Positions 44,387 through 57,392 of a stretch of DNA of 64,000 bases are shown here, one piece after another. Each line of letters starts with the position of its first letter. Positions within the stretch are counted from its first letter, which is position 1. The stretch covers positions 148,501 to 212,500 of the forward strand of contig NC_006682.1 of assembly GCF_000091045.1 (NCBI RefSeq), given 5' to 3'. The stretch comes from Cryptococcus deneoformans JEC21. Lineage: Eukaryota > Basidiomycota > Tremellomycetes > Tremellales > Cryptococcaceae. Under the pieces are notes generated by a model. The model was not told the DNA's origin. It searched no databases and was given only the letters and a program-made list of their open reading frames with translations. The position numbers were made by a program, and so were the translations under genes.

Positions 44387-46066
44387 GCTCACAATACATA
44401 ACTCAGTTGTTGTCTCGAAGCATGTACTGTAGTTTCCAGTCTTCATTCAAGTTCAAAGATCCGTACTCTGTGCAGCTGGTTCCTGCTGGTATTGGCTTTC
44501 TTCTAAATATTTGTAATGGCGGCTGGCCGCTGTAACGACATTGTTTGACAGAGTTTCATAACAAGTTGATAGCTAACGGTGCCTCTCCTACGTAGAACAG
44601 ATTGCATCTTGGTTAAAAAAGAAACAGCGTTTTAATCCTGTGCATCTGCAAAGACGAAACAGGTCCATCTTTGTCTGCAGTACCAGGTTTGCACATCACA
44701 TGGTTGCTTGAGTAACTCTCATTCTCTCTTGTCTTCCCTTCTAGGGCGTCCATTCCATATTCTACGCGCCTCACAGCGAACCCGAGTAATTGTTCGCCTT
44801 TTAATCGACCCGTTGTAGTGCAATGAGCTTTCGGCCTCATAGACTAATGCCACATCACAGTCGGAAGCTACCGCCGGTGACAGTGTGAGAGAGAGAGAGA
44901 GAGCGAGAGGAGATGGATTAGGATACAAGAAAGGACTATAGAAGAAACTACGAGAGGCTGTGACAGCAACTACCTCTTCCATGGGTAGCTGCCAAACAGC
45001 TTACGGAGATTCTAAGTACATAGGTACATAACTGTTAGTTACGCCCATGGAGCCTATATTGCTATATTGTTTGATACACACACAACACACAACAACAACG
45101 AAACTCGACATGAGACCCGAGTTCAACTATACCACTACACAACCTAACGACCTATCGTCAGTATCACTACTAGGTAGATCGACCGCCAACAGCCAAACCT
45201 AGGACAGCTTTGTATTCCGTAGAATTGATACCAAGGAGTCGATATTCTGTTATCTGCTGTGGGTGGAAGCGGAACGGAACCAACAACTGGATCGTTTAAC
45301 CAATAGGAGACCCGGGTATTTCCCTACACCGTCCTGAAGATTCGGACTGACGGAACAAGACTCAAAACGGGATAAACACCCAGGCATTTACTGATCGTTC
45401 GGATCGTTGACTCCTCAGGGTGGATATCACTAGTAGGTTATATCGACTACAGGCAGTATTCGGCTAGGTCGGATCATCCCGACGACTTCGGGACAATTGG
45501 AGTTGAGGTAAAGTTTGGCTAGTCGGTATAAGGAAAACACAGACAATTTTGGTAGAGAGAATGTATCAAACTAAGATCATCGAGGAATCCTTTGTCGCAT
45601 TTCATCAGAGAGCACCATATTTATTAAGGAGAAAGCTGTTTTTAAATCGTTTGTGGATATTCCCATGTCAGCTTTTTCATAGGCTTTGGAGGCGATTATT
45701 ATTGATGGCGGCAGAAATCTTTTCGACACATTACATGGCCGTAATACTAAGGCAGGGCAAGTAAAGAGCGCCTTTCTGATGGGCCGCCTCGCCTCTCTTA
45801 GTGAATCCGGTCAGACCCTCATGGCCTCATTGCTGCGCGCCGTGATGCAATGCTCGCTCCTTTAGATTCATAATGCCAAATAGGTCCGTTGCCAACAAAA
45901 CCGTTCGGCATTCGAGCTGATGAGGGCTACAGTGTGACAAGCGGAACATACTTAATTTACATTCATACAATACTCGTACTACCGGACCGAACAATTCCGA
46001 TCGTCCGCACTCCGTTTCTGCTTTTATTGCGTTCCTTCCTACCTTGTTTGCACACATGTGATCATA
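44387..46066. other. Intergenic between convergent GAL7 and permease genes
   Basis: About 1.7 kb with no supported gene. It contains a short (GA)n run near 44888-44908 and an (ACA)-rich stretch near 45075. The GAL motif is absent, as expected between two 3' ends. Confidence 0.55.
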
Positions 46067-48033
46067 CTACGCATTCTCCTGATATTCTATCTCTCCCTTC
46101 TCAGTGTATTTCTCTTCAGTCACTGCGGAAAGCTCATCAACGATAGTGTGCTTGAATTGCCGAGCCGGTACTTCATTTGCTGTAACGGTGACGTGATCAG
46201 CCATATCCCAATATTTTGAAAAGGCCTCACTCACCAAACAGCACATCCAACTCGCTGAACATTCTACCTTTGGTCTCGGGAAGTCGGAACCATAGGTACA
46301 CCAAGGATATGAGACAACACCCCATCCAGAAGAAGCTGGACTTGGCACCCCAGTTCCACTCTGAGACGGAGAACATTCGAGGGGTGATCTGATTACAAAT
46401 GATTGATGAGATGAGGTAGACTCCTCTGCCGAGGACCATGGTCTTTGCTCTGACACGAGTAGCGGGAACCTCTGCCGCAATCGTGTAGGTCACGGGGAAG
46501 AAAGTTGCATTGGTGGAAAAGTTGATGATGACCATTACAATGCCAATTGCAAGGGTGGCTTTGGTCGAGTTGACAGTTCCAAGACTTCCAATGATGACGT
46601 GCCAGACTACCATCAGGGCGACTCCTGCGATGTAAATGGATCTTCGACCGAAGTGATGCATAGTGTACCAGCACGCAGCAGTGCCCACGATGTAGCAGCA
46701 TGTGATGCCGAGGAACATGTTGAAAGCGCCATCTTCAGTCATTCCGCCGGTCTGCAGGCTGTGTCATTGATCAGCAGGGTTTGCAAAATGCGCAGTATGA
46801 ATCACACTTACTACTGGGTGGCGTAGTTGATGATGTTTTGGCCGGACCAGTACTGGATAATCCATACCAGCATGACCTAGATTTGTGTAAGGGTTGATAC
46901 GCTCCTTTAATGTGATGTAATGGGACACTTACAATTTCAGTTCGACGCAGATTGGAACCTTTGAAACAGTCTAAGAAAGAAGCGCCTTGAGTTTCTGCTT
47001 TCTCCATTTCGATGGTATGTTTCATGAGGGCGATTTGTTGATCAACGAGCTGATCGGTGAGGTATTCAGATGGTGCAAGTCGCTTAGTAGTCGCTCGGGC
47101 GTCGTCTTCGCGGCCGACTTTGACAAGGTACCAAGGACCTGCAGTTCCATGAAACCTGTGAGCGATCGTATGGATCCAGGGGTGGCAATGCACTCACTTT
47201 CAGGAGCGAAACACGCAATGACGAACAATGGTACTGGCCACACCCATTGAATCATGAAAGGGATTCTCCAGCCCCATTGACTGTCTAGCTCGAGAGAGGC
47301 CCGAACCACCCCAGCAGAGAGCAAGAGTCCAAAGCCCCAGCACATGTTGACAAATGCGGTGAGGTAACCTCGCATGGCAAGAGGACAGATTTCGGCAGCG
47401 TAAGCGGTGGAGAGGGTTTCTATGGATGGTTAGATGAGCACATAATACCCCATGTCAGTGTATATACTTACGGAAGATACCCCATGGGATACCACACAGG
47501 ATTTCACCTCCAAAAAGCATGGGCAACGAAGTCGAAAACACTGGAAGGAAGATAGTCCCTACCATCACGGCCATGGCAGTCAAGTAAACTTTTTTGGAAC
47601 CAAACTTGGGTTGTGCCCATCCGTTGATAGCTAGACCGATCATTTGTCCGATCGAGGTCGCGTTGTTCAACGCAGCTTGCCAATTGGCAGGGATATACTT
47701 CGTTCCATCCGCAGCGGTACTGCCGAACTTGTTCAAGAAGGAAGCCTGACCCCAGAACGAGTTGATCTGAGTGAGGCTGTCAGTACAGTATACAATGGTC
47801 AAGCGATCATAACTCACGATGCCGACATCATAGCCCTCCATTACAAGAGCAAGGGAAAGAGCCATGGACCACAAAGCAGCTTTGTAGTAAAGTCGGAAGG
47901 TCTTTTTGAAGCCCAGTTCTTTCTCTGCAGCTGCCGCCGAGAGTGCACTCTGCACGAGCGTTGGATCAGCATAGAAAAGCTGCTCGGCATGTTTGCCGGC
48001 AATACGGGTTGTCTTGTCGCTGTGTGACAACAT
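46067..48033 (-). CDS. MFS sugar permease, maltose/alpha-glucoside type
   Basis: Proton-coupled sugar importer of the plasma membrane (inferred from family). ATG at 48031-48033, stop TAG at 46067-46069, about six introns, product near 540 residues. Motifs: ALVMEGYDVGIV at the first helix, NGWAQPKFGSKKVY (loop 2-3), MRGYLTAFVNMCWGFG, HHFGRRSIYIAG, EVPATRVRAKT and RLPETKGRMFSELDVLF at the end of the transmembrane core. The ELDVLF ending is typical of fungal alpha-glucoside permeases rather than hexose carriers. It shares a divergent, motif-rich promoter with the alpha-galactosidase, so the likely substrate is an alpha-galactoside such as melibiose or raffinose, or galactose itself; this is inference. 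Confidence 0.9.
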
Positions 48034-48083
48034 GAAGAAAATAAGGACTTTGATAGACCATAGACCATGTTGGAAAAGATCGG

Positions 48084-48090
48084 TTTTATA
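48084..48090 (-). promoter_or_regulatory. TATA box of the permease gene
   Basis: TATAAAA on the minus strand about 50 bp upstream of the start codon. Confidence 0.55.
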
Positions 48091-48353
48091 TGTTTCTGCC
48101 TCCAGGATAAGATAGGGCCGATCGGGGGCTCCAGCAGAACGAACTGATAGAAATCACTGATCATATGATGGTATTGTTCGGGATGTGATAAGGCAGATCA
48201 GGTACTGCAGAGGAACGAATTGATAAAATCACTGGTGTGGAACTGTCCCCGATTGGACGAGCGTCACATGGACGGTGTCGGCAACTTTTTTTAGAAAAAT
48301 AAACAGTCGGAATCGGGGGAAAAGTTGCCGACCAAGTCCCTGCGCTGCGCGAC

Positions 48354-48602
48354 ATTCCCGTTCATAAATCGGTGTTGTCAATATAACACACGGGTATTCC
48401 CGTTCGTATCTGACAATTCCCGTTCATAAATCGTTGTTGTCAATATAACACACGGATATTCCCGTTCGTATCCCGGCCATTTAATATCGCCTCATCACAG
48501 TCTTCCCGTTCGTCGTCTCATCATCAAGCTATTGATTGTCAATACACGCCTACATATTCCCGTTCTCCTGTCTATCACACCATTTGTGCATTCTTCCCGT
48601 TT
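48354..48602 (+). promoter_or_regulatory. GAL motif array 3 (permease/alpha-galactosidase promoter), 7 copies
   Basis: ATTCCCGTTC at 48354, 48396, 48416, 48458 and 48556; CTTCCCGTTC at 48502; CTTCCCGTTT at 48593. The first four lie in two tandem units of 62 bp (48354-48415 and 48416-48477). A TATATAT box at 48788-48794 serves the plus-strand gene. Confidence 0.87.
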
Positions 48603-48653
48603 TTATGGGAAGACTAATAGCGTCATGTGGCCACTTCAGCAGCAGACATAATG
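48501..48653 (+). repeat. Promoter block shared with GAL7 (copy at the alpha-galactosidase)
   Basis: Aligns to 42515-42664 through the sequence GATTGTCAATACACGCC and on to AGCAGCAGACATAATG, in the same orientation relative to the gene. Confidence 0.88.
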
Positions 48654-48853
48654 CGTAGTAGTGTCCAAGGCTAAGTCCAAGGCTAAGGAAGACAGCTGAT
48701 CGGCTGGAAAGACTCCGACGCGGATTGAACGATCGGGAGCTCTTTCATTTCCGCCGGAAGAGTAGGCCGGTAGAGAGTGATCAAGACTATATATGCCCGC
48801 ACTCCCCCCCCACCCTTGTGTACATTTGGCTTTCACAGCAGACTTGCAGCGAC

Positions 48854-51338
48854 ATGATTAGCGTGCGACTCAATGAGTACAACCTTCCTGAGGGAAAGGA
48901 CGAGGACAAGGTCAGCTTCGACCTTGCTGAACTTGACAACTTATCAGACTGGTCCGGCTGGGCGTTTTATCGCATTGCGTGAGTGTTTACGAATCATTCA
49001 GAAGGTTACCTGACTATAATGCACAGGCCCACTTGGATCGAAGCCCGACCGCTTGACAATGTCAGTCTGCTGTCTAATCAGCTGACAACTCATCTGCTGC
49101 TCGTGAAGCGTAAATCTCAGCCCGATCATATTGCTTGCGTTTATCCTATTTCATCCTCCTCCGCCCTCAGTAACATCGTAAACGATAATGGCGATATCAA
49201 AGTACAGCTCAGACGAGCAAAGGGAAATAGTGATGCGAAAGCAGCTGTTGTTATTGGGACGGCGTCAGACGCTAGCCAGTTGAACTGTTTGATTGGGGAT
49301 GTGGTGCGAACAGCAAGAGGTTGGCTCCTTGACGTACCAGCAAAAGAAGTTGTCGATTTCAAGTCTTTTCCTTCTGGCGGACCGCTCGATGGCGTAGGCT
49401 TCTGTACCTGGAGCAGTCTAGGAGAGGGTGAGTGACATAAGCCTGGCGTACAACTAACTCTTTGGATAGATATTCGTCCTGATAGAGAAAACATGTCAGG
49501 GTTATTTAATGCCCTTACGGATCACAATCTGCCTATCCAATCGTTCATCCTTGACGACGGCTGGCTCAACCAAAAAACGTATGAGAAAGGTGATTCCTCC
49601 CCTTTCGTATCCACGACAGGGCCCGAGGAGGAGCGAGGGACATGGCAGTTGAGAGGATTGTACGATTTTGACGCTTGGTCCGGGTTGGGTCATGATGGGA
49701 TCAAAATGATAGTGGACGAAGCGACAACTCGTCTCAGTAAGATTGACGGCGTTAAAGACACCATTCAAGTGGGAGTCTGGATGTCGTGAGTAATGGAACC
49801 TCAGATGTCGAACATATGTCTGATATATTTCTCTAGTCTTGTCGGAGGATATTGGGACGGTATCTCACCAGACTCTCCCCTCATTGCCAAGTACAAGTGT
49901 CGGCCATACCCGGCCTCGCGTGCTCGTCTCCCTGGTATATCTAACGAACCTTTCACCGTGGGCTTCTTACCCGGTGGTAAGGGAACCTACTGGCTTCCAC
50001 CTCCTTCCGAGTCACTCAGGTTTTGGCGCGATTGGTTCAACTACCTAAAGTCTCAAGGTGTGGATTTCCTCAAAGTGGACAACCAGGGCAGTATGAGTCT
50101 TGTGGACGGGACGGAAGGTGTCGAATGCCAGCATGCGATCTGGGAGAATATGGTCAAAGCTTCAGATGAGGTGTTCGGAAAGGGCAAAGTGATCCATTGC
50201 ATGTCGCACCATGAAAGTATCTGGGGTGGCATACAAGGCCTGGGAATTGTGACTGAAGGCGAAAAATTTGTCTGGCGGTGAGCACGAATACGTTATAGTC
50301 GCAATAGCATCTGTCGCTGACTAGCAAGTCGACCACAGAAATTCCGATGATTTCGGTCTGGGACACAAAAAGGCGAATGCGCACCAACAACACATCTTCA
50401 CCAATTTGTCAAACTCTCTTCTCACTTCACATCTCGCTATGATCCTAGACGCCGATATGTTCATGAGCGCAGAGCAAGATCCCGTCCCACACGCCTTTCT
50501 TCGAGCACTTTACCCGGGACCTTTGCTCCTGAGCGACCGACCTGGCATACATGACTCCCGTCTGTTAGGCAGAATGATTTCCAAGGACAAAACTGGCATC
50601 GCGCGGGTGATTAAGACGCAGCATCCTGCAGTTCCTTTGAGTCACCGAGCTCTCGATATCGATGTGATTGGTAAAGGCGAGGGTTCTGGTCTCTACGCAG
50701 CTGCTCCTACTGAGGCAGGAGTCATTCTGGGTGTTTGGAATGTTCGAGAGGATAACGACAATGGTCGAGTCGTCGACAAATTGACTTTTACAGATGTCAA
50801 ATACGCTTTAAACGGAAAGGATATGTCATCACCGTGGCTTATTGTGGAAAGTGACTTGGAAAAGGGGGGCATCAGCCGAACTGGACTCCTATCCTCGTCG
50901 GACGCAGTCATCACCGACATTGTCCTTGAACGAATGAAAGCGGCGAGTTTCTGGCTAACTCCCCTCAGGCCTGTAAACAAGGTAGGGGTTGCTGTGCTCG
51001 GCTTGACCAAACATTTCGCCGGTCTAATGGCGGTGACCGATGTCCAAAGTAACGACAGTGAGTTTGAAAATTACTCTTCGAGTGAAGAGTACCCGCTGAA
51101 AGATGTCTTAGCCCGAGTGACTGCTCAGGTCAACGGAGAAGGTACATTCGGATTTGTCGTCGTCTCGTCCCAGCGACCAATGTACACCATCCACGTGGAT
51201 GACCAAGTACAGGATGCCACACTCGCCTTAACTCCAAGTTTCCACGGCGTCGATAAGGTATGGTTGATAGAAACCGAAATACGGGCAAATGGAACCAGAG
51301 GAGACGGATGGACGGTTGCGATAGATATCTTAGGCTGA
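48854..51338 (+). CDS. GH36 alpha-galactosidase / raffinose-synthase-like enzyme
   Basis: Hydrolyses terminal alpha-galactose, probably in the cytosol. ATG at 48854; exon 1 is 48854-48978, intron 48979-49026; stop TGA at 51336-51338; product about 730 residues. Motifs: VGFCTWSSLGE, FILDDGWL, LKVDNQGSM (the Asp after Lys-Val is the expected nucleophile), CMSHHE, and a RNSDDFG join over an intron (expected acid/base Asp), followed by MILDADMFMS and LSDRPG. These are the blocks of the raffinose-synthase/alkaline alpha-galactosidase (Sip1-like) part of GH36. No signal peptide is seen, so it acts on sugar imported intact. It shares a promoter region with the permease. Raffinose synthase activity is a possible alternative to hydrolysis. 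Confidence 0.9.
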
Positions 51339-52783
51339 TCGTAGCACCAATAATGAATGCAAGAGTAATACATCGATTATAAACCTTTCCGAGGAAGCAA
51401 GGCCATGACACAATGGGCGATCGAAAATCGGGAATGGAAGGAGTCCCACTTATCCATGAGGAATTCATGAACAAACAACGGCAATTTTGGTTTTCATCAA
51501 CACGGTCCGGATAATCCTGTGATCCTTCTTTTTCCCAATTTTACGTAGTTGCTGTTTCTTCTGATACCAAACGAGCGCATATTACCGATCTGAGAGCTTG
51601 CATGAAGACGATTACAAAGCTTGAACTGGGCAGCTGAGATCCTCAGAGGTGATAGCATCCATTCTGATTATGTTAATAAGGTGGCTTTGCTGTACCTCTT
51701 CCTTGTTGCGATGGATGCCATACAGTTTCGCGATGCGTTGAACATGTGCGAACGATATCCGAACCAAGGCGCTATCGGCTAAACTCGCCCCAAAGAGTGC
51801 GACAAGACCAGGTGAACCGGCTTAACCGCATTTATATCTGTTAGGTCTCGAGGGCGCTCGGTATAGTTCCTCTCCAACGGTCGGACACAGTACAGGGCCA
51901 ACACGGCGAAGGATGGAAGGCCGCGAGAAGATATGATGAACTATACACCTCGATCGAAAAGCCACAGTTAACTTACCAGAAAAAAACAAAATCTCTTGCT
52001 TCTTTGCCGGGCCCAGCAATGCTATGGCGCTCTGAGACCACATAAAACCGAATCCATCTGTAGCGAGACAGAACGCAACAGAGATAACTGCAAGGACGGG
52101 AATCCCAACACCACCACAGACTCCCCGCCATACAGAGAACGAAAACGCACCCTAGCATTGAGGCGGAGCGGAGGGCCATCGTTGAAGCGGGTTTCATTCC
52201 TTAAGTAGCAGCAACATGAGCGATATAACGCAGCAACCGTACTTCAAGGAGTAAGAGAAGACTCGCCTGTCAGCGATCCCCAAAGCAGTTGCATTACGAT
52301 GCAGCTGACATTAAAAGCAGCGAGGAAATCTGCACCCGATGTCTTCACACATATTTTGACATCATATTGACCTCTAGATGAATGATTTACATGAGTCACT
52401 AATTGACCATTATGTGAGTCACACACGGTTTGGGCGTGCATGACCTGAACGTGATAATGCACCTATAACTGGCTATTACGACATGACCAGTTAAGTTCCA
52501 CGCGAAGTTGACAGATGATTCTTTCAAGGCCACACCTTGTATACTGCAAAACCTGTTGTGGTAAAGCTTCAAGTTTCCCACGTGTACAGGCCAAATGTAA
52601 CGATCGGATGTTATGGGTGAAAATATCACTCGGAAGTGATCTGGCCACGAGAGCGAATACCTACTATTTAGGTTTGAGATGTGACACATGCACAACATAT
52701 ATCTGTTTGCCCAAGTTCACCGGATACATGATTAAAACGATGAACCGCATGACAATCTTCGTCACAACACACAATATTATCCT
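51339..52783. other. Intergenic, no gene seen
   Basis: About 1.4 kb between the alpha-galactosidase stop and the stop of the AhpD-like gene. Short frames show no domain. No GAL motif is found. Confidence 0.5.
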
Positions 52784-53860
52784 CTATTGACCTGGTGGTC
52801 CAGCAAAAGTCACTTTCCCTCCCGTTACAGCTTCACTGACTTTATCTGTACTTTCCAACACCCAAGTTGCACCTTCATCACTACATAACCATTCTCCACC
52901 TTCCAATTCATCAGGTACTCCTTCTTCCAACCCAGCCTTTTTCAACCCGAAAACGTGGCTTGTAAGTTGAGGACCAACACCTCGTTGTGCTCGAAGACAT
53001 GTTATGGCGATGATGGAAGTTAAAATACGGCCGATTCTGGGAGAAGGAAGACTAGGAGGATCGGCGAGTAGAGCACCATAGTGTGAGTTGAGAATATGTA
53101 CGGGGAGATCAGGATGGGAAGCAGCGAGCTTGGCGAGAAGTTTTTCATGATGAGGTGTGTAGATAGCGTCCCATAATGATCGGCTGCGAGAGGTAATCTC
53201 GGCGATGTTGGATGCGTCAGGTTGGCTAAAAGATGCACTGGTCAGTGACCTGCCATCGATGGTGAAAGATGCGGTGGTTAGGTTGTCAAACGGCTTAGGA
53301 GCAAGCTGCAACGAGCTAAAGCCCAGCTCAACACAGAAGAAGAATGGAGCGCAGGTGTGCAACAACCACTATATGAAAGAACATGATGGATGGCTCACCG
53401 ATATGCCTGCGTAGTTAAAGCATGTTTTACATCATCTGGCAGATGAGCTCTCAAAGCCCCGAGTCCATTGATAGTACGTGGGATCTACAGTTAATCAGCT
53501 TAAAGTCATATCGCAAACTTTATCAATATTTACCCCGTTGAAAGAAATACATTTCAGTCCGACCTCCCTCATTACCTCAGCATTCTCCTTACTCCTCCCG
53601 GCGTAATCCCATAATTGACAGATAGCATCAGGCGAGTTGACAGTGAGCAAGGCAGCGGTACCAAGGGTTAACCAAGCATGTCGAGACAAGTTGGAAGGCG
53701 CTTTCGATCGGATTGTATCGAATAGTTTTGAAGTGATTGCCGGTGATGGAGCTGGAATTCCCGAGGGTAACGCGCTGGATAAGTTGAGAACGGATTTCAA
53801 AGAAGGCGATAGCTTGACAGAAGCCGCGGCCACCTTGTAGGCCTGTGACGATGGATACAT
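52784..53860 (-). CDS. AhpD-like / carboxymuconolactone decarboxylase-like protein
   Basis: ATG at 53858-53860, stop TAG at 52784-52786, with two introns; the second (about 53226-53398) is unusually long at about 170 nt. The product is about 290 residues and mostly helical. The block [25 protein letters not shown], split by intron 1, resembles the conserved helix pair of fungal AhpD-like proteins, although the CxxC redox pair of bacterial AhpD is not present. Function unknown; a mitochondrial or peroxisomal redox role is only a guess from the family. No link to the GAL genes is evident. Confidence 0.5.
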
Positions 53861-54158
53861 TGTGGATGATGTGGAGGAAGATTTATGTAGGAAAAGAGAA
53901 ATTACACTTATTCAAGTGATAAAACCATTTAAGCTATGCGATCACGTATTCACTTTAGCCGATATCGGCGTTCTATAACGTAACGAACTCACGCCGGATC
54001 CAATCCACCTGGACGATCAGTTGTGCAACTACAGTGCAATTGATATAAATGGATAATATATCATTTCAGTGCATGCCGTCGTTGAATGAATTCCTCGTCG
54101 GTTCGCGAGCGCCATGTTGGTTTATATTCTACTGCACGCAGATCCACCCTCCTAAAGG

Positions 54159-57100
54159 ATGTATGGCAAGTCGTTCAAACATCTACTTTTTCCCTCTTCT
54201 TCGGCTTTCTCGCTTACAACCTCAGTGCACCCCTCAATGGCTAATAGAGACAGCCTCCTGTCCACCTCCTCGTCCACCACCTACCCCTCCACCTTTTCAA
54301 GTCTGTCCATGTCCGCCCTAGGCCTCACAGACTCGCCTCTTCCTAGCAGATCCAAAGGTCCTTCCCCTGCTGGCTCTATGCCACCAAGTCCGAGTCGACG
54401 CCCAGCCATTCGAGCTTCAGCTTCGAAATCCTCTCTCAGACAGGAAGTTACTACCAACGCTGCCGCACGCGTAGCACAACAGCATTCTGCTGAGTTTGCT
54501 CGTATGCCTCGTCAGCGGGTTTCGCAAGTTAATTTGAGGGAGAATGTAGCTTCTGGTCAGACTCCCAAACCTCCTATACCGGCCAAATCACCGTCTACCC
54601 GGCCTCCAGCAGTTAAACCTGCATCTGCTCCCCAAACTGCTCAGCATCCAAACCAGAGAAAAAGTATCCAAGCCACGGCACGGGCGAATCTTGTCACGAG
54701 GAAAGCCGTGCCGTCACCGGCGCACAACGAGGTCACTATGGCTGATGAATGGGAAGCAGAGCTAGTCAAAGATGCTCAAAAACTTAATCTTGGCCCTTCA
54801 TCCCGAAAACCCGAGATTGCCAGAGAACTTGTTGAGCAAAGGCACAATGACGGTGAATGGGAGAGGTTTGGAGAGGAAAAGTCAACTGCTAGAGAGGAAG
54901 AGGATAGGCGCCGGCGAGAGCCAGGGAGGGAAGTTGGTAAGTGCTTGACTAGATTATTCCAAATATATCATTAAGCTGACAAGAGCAGCCTTTCCCCCTA
55001 GTATGCCCCGTACTCCAATCCGAGCTGTAACAGCTGGCGTTACGTCTGTTCATGTAGGTGTCCGTCCTCGACTTCACCCTTCACGTGCGTCGGAATCTAT
55101 GATGCGTAATCAGCCCGACGTCAACGTTCCAAACCCACTGTTTTCTCCAGCCATTTCCAATCCCGAACTATTCGGAGAAGAATCTCGCCCTTCTTCCACA
55201 GCCAACCATACCCCAGACTTGCTCAAAAAGGCACAAAAGGAATATGAGGATTGGCTTGCTAGGAAAGCAGAGAGAGAAGGAGATATGGAGTCAAGTGGAA
55301 TGAGGAATTGGGAGCCTAGAGAACGAGCTATTGCACGACCTTTTGGTTTCTCGCCTCAGTCTGCCAATAGTGTGCATACGGCGTCGTCTCTTGAATCCTC
55401 GCCAACCGAGGTGGCGTCTTGGGCTTCTGGATATCCCGCTGGGCAGTCTCAAACCGCCATGTCCGAACAGACTGCGCCACCTCAATCGGAAGACCAACAA
55501 GCGGCAATTGATGTTGCTCAGCGACAAGCAATGGTACCTTATGGCTATGAAGCGTACTATGCTCATCCGGCTTATTGGGACCCTTCTTATTGGTGGGGCA
55601 TGTACGAGGACCCGAATGTCATGGCAGTACATGCTGCGAACCCTTCAACGTGAGTGATTAATGGTTACAGGATGGCATTAAACAGATGCAGTCAGGATCC
55701 AAAGACTATGAACCAAGTGGATATGCCGAAGGAGGGAGAGATGACCTCTGAGGAGCAACAAGCATACGGGTTGTGAGTCAAAGTCCCTTTCGTCGGTCTC
55801 CTTTATACAAAGGATGTCTGTAGATTTCGATCTGCCTTTGCAGGACCTTGTGCCCCGCATTCATCCATTGTCCTACGGAATATGTGACACGAATATAGCT
55901 TGAAATTCGTACTCATTCGCTCCATTGAATTCCCATTTTCTGTATACCAAACCATCTGGTTCCTCTTTTCATCATGTTTGGAATGTCGCCTCCTCTTCAC
56001 CCGACGGCTTTGCAGTCCGCCGTGCAGTCAATCGGAGGGCAACAGCAGTACGACATGTCTGCTTACCAACAGCCTATGCCTCAACCTACCAGCTATGGTG
56101 GGATCGGCTTTGGTCTTGGCGGTGTAGGTCCCATGGGACCCTCATCTCAGAATGGCATGTCGATGATGGGTATGCCAATGGGTGATATAGCTCAACCTCG
56201 ACGAATGGGTGTCGGTATGCCGGGAAGCTTTGGGTCCCCACAGTTCGTCATTTACTTTTCGTCTTCTGGTGGTTCCCCTTTTGCTCCTTTTCATTCTTTG
56301 AATAATCAATGGAGCTCATTTTTATGACTCGCATGGATTACTGCTTCTTATTTTATTTTTTTGGCTGTGTGGCATCAACAAGGTATATAAGCTGACATTA
56401 TGTCTCCTTTTCCCAACCATGTCACGGCCTCACCACATCTTGCTTTCAAACCCACAACATCGCCGCCGTTCACGCTCTCCCGGCCGTTCTTCTACGTCAC
56501 CTACTCGCCGATACCATCGACAATGCCCTATTACTCCAATCACCTCATCGCTTCTCAACCCAAATCCATCCCCTAGGTCAAATATGATGATGTATAATCC
56601 TTATCAATGGGGCGGTGGTATGGGCGGTCAAGGAGCCGGGTATCCAGGGATGCAAAACCCGTATATGATGGGAAGGGACCCTTCAGTTATGGGATCGATG
56701 CCTGCTCTGAGCCAATCTTCCGGGACTGAAGATAAAAATCTCAGACCGTTCGATTCGACTAAAATGAAACAGGGCAGATTGGGACATTATGGGTATCTCG
56801 AGGGGAGGGGTGAGTGCGTTTGGAGGAATAAATTGCTGACAAGTATAAAACAGAACTCGCAGGTCCTCCTGTCGGCCATCTCCCTGCTGGTATGCAGTCT
56901 CAATACTCTCAAGCCGGTCACGGTACTACTACAGCCGGTCCTTCGAGCGCAAGTTATCAAGGCAACGGATCATGGGGTGACCTTGCCAGTATCCCTCGTG
57001 CGCGATATGACGGTGGTGTGTATTTTTATTTGGGTGGTGAGATCGATTAATTGATCTTTTTTTCCCGACTACCAACCACCTCTTCAGCCGCTTCCGCCAC

Positions 57101-57257
57101 AGGCCACGTCCAAGCTGATCTCGACTCTCCGTACCCCCGGGCTCCCAACGGCAGTGTGACTACAGCTTGGACGCGATACGGGGCAGACGGCTCGGTGATG
57201 GAGGGGATGAATGGGAACGGTGCGGGTCGTAGGAGGTTGAGAGAAGGCAGGGTGTGA
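54159..57257 (+). CDS. Long disordered protein, unrecognised
   Basis: A multi-exon gene. The ATG at 54159 has A at -3; an in-frame ATG at 54237 is an alternative. The frame ends at a TGA at 57255-57257. The N-terminal half is rich in Ser, Pro and Ala with basic patches, then TMADEWEAELVKDAQKLNL and a charged helix. The middle has KKAQKEYEDWLARKAER. The C-terminal half is low-complexity, rich in Gly, Met, Gln, Tyr and Pro (for example MGMPMGDIAQPRRMGVGMPG), and resembles RNA-binding or phase-separating proteins in composition only. Exon joins after 55650 are uncertain, particularly at 55650-55975 and 56245-56420. I do not recognise a domain. Confidence 0.6.
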
Positions 57258-57315
57258 TTGCATTTTATACTGTAAACATGCACGTGTTACATCTCGGGAT
57301 TAATACAATGGTTTC

Positions 57316-57392
57316 TATGATGGCCGTGGATTACCGTGGAGCTATGATGGTCGTGGATTACCGTGGAGCTATGACGGTCGTGGATACCGTGG
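57316..57392. repeat. 27-bp tandem repeat at the 3' end of ESS2
   Basis: A unit starting GTGGATTACCGTGGAGC occurs about three times. The last copy overlaps the ESS2 stop codon region. Confidence 0.7.

Noticed and set aside
44887..44908. (GA)n run as a regulatory element
   Set aside because: A simple microsatellite between convergent genes; nothing ties it to regulation.
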